In this document: positions 8,501 to 11,782 of the stretch, piece after piece
Position numbering within the stretch: the stretch's first letter is position 1
How the letters are laid out: each line of letters opens with the position of its first letter
From: Methanobacteriota archaeon
GTDB lineage: Archaea; Thermoplasmatota; Poseidoniia; Poseidoniales; Thalassarchaeaceae
Direction: 5' to 3'
NCBI GenBank assembly: GCA_002712575.1
Contig: PATZ01000041.1
Span: 16,124-27,905, forward strand
DNA: 11,782 nucleotides
The notes under the pieces: generated by a model
What the model was told of the DNA's origin: nothing
Database searches by the model: none
What the model saw: the letters and a program-made list of their open reading frames with translations, nothing else
Made by a program: the position numbers and the translations under genes

Positions 8501-9632
8501 AACTAAGACCTATTATTTCAAAATTGAAAATCCATTACCTATGCCCATATTAGAATTTAGACAACCTAGTATCGATGGAAATATTCTAGAATATATTCCT
8601 GAAAATACAGAAAATATTACTTGGCAAGTCCCAAATCTAAATGGAGGAGGGATTTTTATTGCCCCTAATATGCCTATAATGTTTGATGGTTCACAAAGTT
8701 TTGATACGGACGCAGAATTTCGTGATAAAGAATCGATTGATCCAAATGATGCTGATTGGAATGGAATCACTAAATGGATTTGGGATTTTGGAGATTCATC
8801 GCCAGAAGTATTAGGTCCAATGGTGTGGCATAGTTATGAGCTACCAGGTATTTATCTAATTGAGTTTACAGTTTTAGACGGTTTCGAAGGAGGAGAAGCT
8901 AATAGTACCTATCTAACTGTTCATGTTTCAAGTTCACCAGATATTTTAACCACGAATCCTATAGGTACTGAATATGTTACGGTAGGAGATGCGATTAATC
9001 TTGAAATTGAAGTTGCCGATAGTGATTTATCACTAGGAGTTATTGCATGGATGGATGAAGATGCATCTGAAGATTCAGATGGCGACGGCAATATGACAAA
9101 TGACAGGGACGTAAATCTTGCAGATCAATTGACAATAAAATGGGATTTTAATGTTTTTGAAGATTCAAATTTTGATGGGAACTACAGAAATGATTGGACT
9201 AACTGGGAAAATAAAAATTGGAATTTACCTGGAGACTCTAGAATAGCTGTTGAAGTTTGTGATGGAGTAGGAGTTTGTTCTTCAAAGGACTTCATAATAA
9301 CTGTACTTTCTACCTCGGAAGATAATTCACCAAAAACCCTTTCGGATTTGACAATAGATGACTTAATACCAGATAAGGAGAGTTTGGGGGTACTAAGCCT
9401 AGTAGCAATTGTTTTGATACTTGGATGGTTAGTGATGAGACAGAAAAATGAAGATGAAATGGATGCTATCGATATGCTAAAGACTTATGGCGTTGAAGTA
9501 AAATTAGAAGGCGGATTACCTGGTATGGATCAACATACACCGCCACCGCAACCTAAATACTTGACCGTCGAAGAGCGAAAGAATAAGGAATCAGGTTATG
9601 TTCGACCAATTAGGACGAGGCGCGAGAAATGA
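5517..9632 (+). CDS. Giant surface protein: HExxH metalloprotease domain, PKD-like repeats, C-terminal membrane anchor
   Basis: A 1371-residue protein, probably displayed on the cell surface. Numbered from GTG 5517: signal peptide about 1-35; a metalloprotease-like domain with HEFEH (His227, Glu228, His231) and WIDEGAADMAAYL, whose Glu247 could be the third zinc ligand, as in gluzincins of the M6/M30 type. Calcium-loop-like DRDGDG (525-530) and DSDGDG (1186-1191) follow. Roughly five PKD-like beta domains are centred near 662 (WDLGNG), 761 (WDWGDG), 849 (YEWIFEGG), 951 (HIWNIS) and 1086 (WDFGDSSP). A transmembrane helix (about 1291-1308) and a 63-residue tail rich in charge and proline end the chain. 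GTG 5517 has no clear ribosome site; ATG 5526 (TGAGG three bases upstream, or leaderless) is an equal candidate, and both keep the signal peptide. The stop overlaps the next start as ATGA. Protease activity is inferred from the motif only. Confidence 0.85.
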   Translation: MRIMLAIKPKNGSLMPLLLISVLVFSIFSPCIFPEEISEEQKPKFISTDLSEFSPNEEGKEYMFNGDDLSVFSATGFLKKQWADEGYPELVLPFSENEQSRNSIRSCENAWSVGESDNITTSGGTITATVQRISTNSAIFVENGKIVSSTTLNDIVSTWESTIFPTDTYYFGEAPDVDGNCQIEIVIYEIDGVGGTGGYFQPGISSIRESLFFDIDDMNSRNTILAHEFEHLLHNSRDPFEYMWIDEGAADMAAYLCFGATETLSYHANEWSQNSSISLRWWNDRIADYGAGFLFLMYISDKLGGGQAIQRLVADTAVGGASIENLAINPEPGSTPIGTTMNDIFANFSAAVSLDSPQGAFGFSNLDLTSECGLEGICKAQLSGENDQWINSWQSESESIEGWGMRSYKFSQGNGDPLNLMVLPTQFGFVGSILVKEASTGTWTMSKLRMDSATGVGTGLVHGFGNITSDVYLFVWYNSLTDDCDYNFVNCGIMSGAYPVASFTVYADLIGDPAEVSIDSINAFDRDGDGFEDSVELSFEIISYAFFEIIQVEFGAYVNNTLKDTLQLEFTAGNGESEIGIIWFSPPTSGEWTFGVEIFDITGEYQDSAFSLPMNIQNMKPEASGSISTNITQTWTSVNIFGGGYDVWGFGYINGSFTYNETPTEYIWDLGNGEFSGLKNPTQYYEEEGEYQITLIVKDQGGYYSDIQIWDVLVNDTSTPIPIISIEGIEIEEELTILTNQNIKFSALNTVDNVPIERLNFTWDWGDGNVDSGEGYFEAYHSWVDGDSDGIAYQLTLTVFDGKYHAEYLLQVNIINRVPRQIFEGGLQTDTLTPLEMPEIFIDDDGLIVEYEWIFEGGVNTSDSGVTLTSDFSETKSVKSNPKVSWLEPGIKNISLQVTDDDGNFTITSFTVEVNNQRPVAIFNRPPDGMTNTAYVFQSSSFDIDGDSSNLIHIWNISDMEESIYDVSSISRTFSKPGLYSVSLTVVDDRELESATKTYYFKIENPLPMPILEFRQPSIDGNILEYIPENTENITWQVPNLNGGGIFIAPNMPIMFDGSQSFDTDAEFRDKESIDPNDADWNGITKWIWDFGDSSPEVLGPMVWHSYELPGIYLIEFTVLDGFEGGEANSTYLTVHVSSSPDILTTNPIGTEYVTVGDAINLEIEVADSDLSLGVIAWMDEDASEDSDGDGNMTNDRDVNLADQLTIKWDFNVFEDSNFDGNYRNDWTNWENKNWNLPGDSRIAVEVCDGVGVCSSKDFIITVLSTSEDNSPKTLSDLTIDDLIPDKESLGVLSLVAIVLILGWLVMRQKNEDEMDAIDMLKTYGVEVKLEGGLPGMDQHTPPPQPKYLTVEERKNKESGYVRPIRTRREK

Positions 9633-10519
9633 ATAGTAAAAGCAAATTTTTTGCTGTGATATCTAATTTATTAATTATTCTTCCAATAGTTATGATTAGT
9701 ATTAATTCATCAATTATGAATGTTGACGCGGCAAATAACTGCGAGGTTTCAATAGATAGTGCATGGGATGTAGATAGAGCCGTAACATTACATAATGTTG
9801 ATTCAGGGGTTTATTTTCCAGGGATTTTTTCAGAAGATGAACCGCCATCAAGATTCGGCACTAGTTTACCAATAACGAAAGATTTTGTTTATGAGGTTGG
9901 CATTGAAGATGGAGGTGCAACAGCAATAAGTATGAAACTGGTTGCAGGATATAGGTATAACTTTTGCATAACATTTAGTCCATCACTGAACAGTAATTCA
10001 ACTATAGCAAAAGGAGATGTCTACCTTATGACCAAAAGTAACTGGGACTCATATAAGATAGAATATAACAACAGAGAATTTCAAGATATGGAAGAATACA
10101 TAGATTACATACCTGTAGAATGGAGAGACTTGGTCACATGGATACCATTCAGAGATGTACATTCATATGAAGGAGAAAGATATGTGCAATTTTCTGTTGG
10201 AATAGATTCCTCTGGATCATCATTGAGTTCTCTTTTTGGAGATGATTCTGCAAATGATTATTATTTAGTATTAGACGGTTGGGATAATAGTAGACCTAAT
10301 GATTTCGGACCAATAGGAGATGATATGAATGCAGAAATATTGGTCGAAGCAGAAGAGAGAATAACAATACCTGCTTTTACCGCCTATATGTTAATTGGAG
10401 CACTTCCTGTTTCATGTATCATAATACCGATAATACTTCATTTTACATATAAGAGAAGCGCTAAAGAAGACAGAAAAGAAGTAATGCCCGAACAGATGCC
10501 CTTTTTAGAAGAAAGTTGA
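9629..10519 (+). CDS. Secreted, membrane-anchored protein of unknown function, coupled to the surface protease
   Basis: A 296-residue protein that I do not recognise. Seen: signal peptide about 1-34 (FFAVISNLLIILPIVMISI, ending near VDAA), an extracellular region of about 215 residues rich in Asp, Ser and aromatic residues, a transmembrane helix at about 248-274 and a 22-residue charged tail. It therefore has the same topology as the large protein before it. Two Cys (about residues 38 and 113) could form a disulfide outside the cell. The segment SMKLVAGYRYNFCITFSPS resembles the beta-sandwich strands of pre-peptidase C-terminal type domains, but only loosely. The start ATG at 9629 overlaps the preceding stop (ATGA), so translation is probably coupled and the two products may act together. 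It ends four bases from the convergent dehydroquinate dehydratase gene. Gene real; function unknown. Confidence 0.78.
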   Translation: MNSKSKFFAVISNLLIILPIVMISINSSIMNVDAANNCEVSIDSAWDVDRAVTLHNVDSGVYFPGIFSEDEPPSRFGTSLPITKDFVYEVGIEDGGATAISMKLVAGYRYNFCITFSPSLNSNSTIAKGDVYLMTKSNWDSYKIEYNNREFQDMEEYIDYIPVEWRDLVTWIPFRDVHSYEGERYVQFSVGIDSSGSSLSSLFGDDSANDYYLVLDGWDNSRPNDFGPIGDDMNAEILVEAEERITIPAFTAYMLIGALPVSCIIIPIILHFTYKRSAKEDRKEVMPEQMPFLEES

Positions 10520-10523
10520 GAGA

Positions 10524-11330
10524 TTAATTATATTCTAGCATTTCCCACGCAATTTTGAGATCGGTTGTATTTATCATACCTTTTTGCGCTAAATGCCAAC
10601 CGTTTTCCATAGTTGAGTAAACTATTGCTTGACCTAAAATTGGAGAATGTATACGATTCCAATCACCGGCTTGACCCATTCCCATTATTGTTGTCTTAAT
10701 TTTTGAGTTTTTCAAATCCCATGCTGCTTCAAATAGATTTATTCCGTCAGTTCTTCCAGATGAATTATAACATATTTTTATAACATCGCCTAAATCGGTA
10801 TTATCTTTAACATCTTGAATTATTTCCTTTGATATTGGAGCTTCATCCAAAACATGTGATGAAGCTATGATTTTTGTACCTCCTTTTTTGGCTAATTCAA
10901 GAAGTTTTTCTCTCTCTTCTGCATTGATATTTATTTCTAAATCGACCCAACTAACGCCACTTTCTATTGCTTTTCTTAATACCTCTAATCTTTGTTCTTC
11001 ATTACCAGGAAAGTAACCTCCTTCTCTTTTTGGCCGACAAGTCAAGATTACTGGCAAAACGATTCCTTGCCTTAGGGAAATTAATACTGAATCTAAATCT
11101 AAATAATCCAATTCTTGCGGAGTAAAAACTACATTTTTCTTGATTTTTGAATTATCTTTAGTGGATTCTTTATCTGGGTGTTCTTCCAGAGAAACTTCTT
11201 TTTTAGACCATAACATATCCAGTCTTACTTCTACTAAATCTGCACCTGCTGCGGTTGCACTTGCCGCATCTTTTAGTACTTCACTAATGGTACACCCTCT
11301 CAAAGAAACGCATACCAACGGCATATCCAT
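10524..11330 (-). CDS. aroD: 3-dehydroquinate dehydratase, type I
   Basis: Shikimate-pathway enzyme that removes water from 3-dehydroquinate through a Schiff base; cytoplasmic TIM barrel, 268 residues. Seen: EVRLD with Glu34 and Arg36 (E. coli Glu46/Arg48), TCRPKREGG with Arg99 and Glu103 (Arg82/Glu86), WVDLEI, IIASSHVLDEAP with the catalytic His159 (His143), DVIKI with the Schiff-base Lys185 (Lys170), and MGMGQAGDWNR with Arg226 (Arg213). An extra charged loop lies at about 44-66. At the C-terminus the usual SAPGQ lid loop reads AQKGM, so the Ser and Gln that contact substrate (E. coli Ser232, Gln236) are Ala248 and Met252 in my alignment. The core catalytic residues are intact, so an active enzyme is likely. 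ATG 11330 is used; ATG 11324 would remove only two residues. No ribosome site is evident, so the mRNA may be leaderless. The gene stands alone, divergent from gyrB. Confidence 0.92.
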   Translation of the reverse strand: MDMPLVCVSLRGCTISEVLKDAASATAAGADLVEVRLDMLWSKKEVSLEEHPDKESTKDNSKIKKNVVFTPQELDYLDLDSVLISLRQGIVLPVILTCRPKREGGYFPGNEEQRLEVLRKAIESGVSWVDLEININAEEREKLLELAKKGGTKIIASSHVLDEAPISKEIIQDVKDNTDLGDVIKICYNSSGRTDGINLFEAAWDLKNSKIKTTIMGMGQAGDWNRIHSPILGQAIVYSTMENGWHLAQKGMINTTDLKIAWEMLEYN

Positions 11331-11445
11331 GTCAGTAAGCGAGTTTAGTTTTCTGTTTAATCATGTCGTGTAATAACTTTTTTCATTTATCTATTGGAAA
11401 TGTGAAAAAACATATCAATTTGATAGTTTCTACGGCAACTTTTGG

Positions 11446-11478
11446 AAGGGTTGAATAACCCCCTTACACTAGGTTATT
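11446..11478 (+). repeat. Overlapping inverted repeats that can form two alternative stems
   Basis: GGGTT (11448-11452) can pair with AACCC (11457-11461) across a GAAT loop. Alternatively AATAACC (11454-11460) can pair perfectly with GGTTATT (11472-11478) across an 11-base loop. The two stems share bases and exclude each other. Seen directly in the sequence; any function is inference. Confidence 0.55.
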
Positions 11479-11488
11479 TGTTGTCAAA

Positions 11489-11514
11489 TGAGGGTTCCCT
11501 TTAGGGAACCCTCA
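11489..11514. repeat. Perfect 12+2+12 palindrome upstream of gyrB
   Basis: TGAGGGTTCCCT (11489-11500), spacer TT, then AGGGAACCCTCA (11503-11514), an exact reverse complement. As RNA it would form an 11-base-pair hairpin with a TTTA loop, ending nine bases before the gyrB ribosome site at 11523-11527. As DNA it looks like an operator for a dimeric regulator. No T-run follows on either strand, so it is not a standard terminator. Confidence 0.8.
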
Positions 11515-11522
11515 GGAAAGTA

Positions 11523-11527
11523 GGTGA
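11523..11527 (+). promoter_or_regulatory. Shine-Dalgarno GGTGA of gyrB
   Basis: GGTGA, a match to the archaeal anti-Shine-Dalgarno sequence (GGAGGTGATC), lies four bases before ATG 11532. It supports this start and shows that the gyrB mRNA has a leader, so the palindrome just upstream may be transcribed. Confidence 0.65.
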
Positions 11528-11531
11528 AGCA

Positions 11532-11782
11532 ATGAATGATGAAATAGATATTTCTGAAAATAGATTAGAAAATCAGGAATATGATGCTGGAAGTATACAG
11601 GTCTTGGAAGGATTAGAGGCTGTAAGAAAAAGACCTGGGATGTATCTTGGAGATCCGCATGATGGTACGGCACTACATCATTGCATATGGGAGGTTGTCG
11701 ATAACTCAGTTGATGAGCATCTCGGAGGCCATAGCGACCTAATAGAAGTGAAAATTAACTCAGATGGAACTTTAACAGTTAG
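11532..11782 (+). CDS. gyrB: DNA gyrase subunit B, N-terminal part (3' end outside window)
   Basis: The first 83 residues of the ATPase subunit of DNA gyrase, which drives negative supercoiling. Seen: Tyr17 (E. coli Tyr5, the arm that contacts ATP of the partner subunit), [20 protein letters not shown] (21-40), [15 protein letters not shown] (48-62) with Glu54 (E. coli Glu42, catalytic base) and Asn58 (Asn46, Mg/ATP), and DGTLTV at the window end. The 16-residue lead before Tyr17 is longer and more acidic than in E. coli. GyrB is preferred over ParE or topoisomerase VI B from the [14 protein letters not shown] motif, though ParE cannot be fully excluded from this fragment. gyrA may follow outside the window. 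Bacterial-type gyrase is also found in several euryarchaeal groups. Confidence 0.94.
   Translation, partial: MNDEIDISENRLENQEYDAGSIQVLEGLEAVRKRPGMYLGDPHDGTALHHCIWEVVDNSVDEHLGGHSDLIEVKINSDGTLTV

Larger units (their letters stand above)
11331..11531. promoter_or_regulatory. Divergent aroD-gyrB intergenic region
   Basis: The largest non-coding stretch in the window (201 bases). The left part is AT-rich and should hold the core promoters of both genes; candidate boxes are GATTAAAC on the minus strand near 11355-11362 for aroD and AAAACATATC near 11407-11416 for gyrB, both uncertain. A small inverted repeat TATCAA-T-TTGATA spans 11413-11425. The right part carries overlapping GGGTT/AACCC elements and a perfect palindrome, listed separately. 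Since both flanking genes start here, no terminator is needed, so these structures are more likely regulatory. Confidence 0.55.

Noticed and set aside
7895..8770. Two minus-strand frames opposite the PKD-like repeats
   Set aside because: Ser/Pro-rich translations typical of the antisense of Gly/Asp/Glu-rich repeats; no supporting signals.
11332..11364. Ten-codon minus-strand frame ending one base before the aroD ATG
   Set aside because: Neatly placed like a leader peptide (MIKQKTKLAY), but it has no ribosome site and no regulatory codon run, and a short AT-rich frame of this size is expected by chance.
11140..11373. Plus-strand frame opposite the aroD 5' end
   Set aside because: Antisense to the conserved EVRLD region of aroD; runs into the intergenic region without similarity to anything.
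11489..11514. Palindrome as an intrinsic terminator
   Set aside because: No T-run follows on either strand, and both neighbouring genes are transcribed away from this region.
1..11782. CRISPR arrays, insertion sequences, tRNA or rRNA genes
   Set aside because: No regularly spaced repeats, transposase motifs, terminal inverted repeats or tRNA-like cloverleaf elements were seen by eye; coding density leaves almost no room for them.

Overview
The window is AT-rich and very densely packed. It holds nine genes, of which sufB (left edge) and gyrB (right edge) are cut by the window ends, and its only sizeable non-coding stretch is about 200 bases (11331-11531). The best guess for the source is a streamlined marine euryarchaeon of the Marine Group II / Poseidoniales type. 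This rests on the mix of SUF iron-sulfur assembly genes, a bacterial-type gyrase B, a type I dehydroquinate dehydratase, a plant/archaeal-type glutaminyl cyclase, and large PKD-domain surface proteins with a C-terminal membrane anchor instead of a sortase signal. No gene in view is diagnostic by itself, so this is inference (roughly 70% sure).

Layout. (1) 1-2330, plus strand: the tail of sufB, then sufD, then a DUF2085-like four-helix membrane protein, separated by 11 and 12 bases and so probably one transcript. (2) 2332-5449, minus strand: a three-gene operon. In transcription order it reads a secreted, membrane-anchored glutaminyl-peptide cyclotransferase, a membrane protein with a carboxypeptidase-regulatory-like beta domain, and a thymidylate kinase-like protein with a C-terminal extension of about 230 residues. 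The reading frames are joined by TTGA and TGAGG overlaps or junctions with strong Shine-Dalgarno sequences. (3) 5517-10519, plus strand: a 1371-residue surface protein with an HExxH metalloprotease signature, about five PKD-like domains and a C-terminal transmembrane anchor, translationally coupled (ATGA) to a 296-residue secreted, membrane-anchored protein of unknown function. (4) 10524-11330, minus strand: type I 3-dehydroquinate dehydratase of the shikimate pathway, with an altered substrate-lid loop. (5) 11331-11531: a divergent intergenic region carrying a perfect 12+2+12 palindrome and overlapping alternative stem-loops. (6) 11532 to the end: the first 83 codons of gyrB.

How the parts fit. 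Regions 1, 4 and 6 are housekeeping (Fe-S cluster assembly, aromatic amino-acid synthesis, DNA supercoiling). Regions 2 and 3 diverge from a very short shared promoter region (5450-5516) and mostly encode envelope proteins: an N-terminal-glutamine cyclase, a protease with surface-adhesion repeats, and its coupled partner. A shared role in processing or protecting secreted proteins is attractive but not shown by the sequence. The most notable items are the palindromic gyrB leader, the thymidylate kinase fusion with degenerate motifs, and the dehydroquinate dehydratase that lacks the usual lid-loop Ser and Gln.
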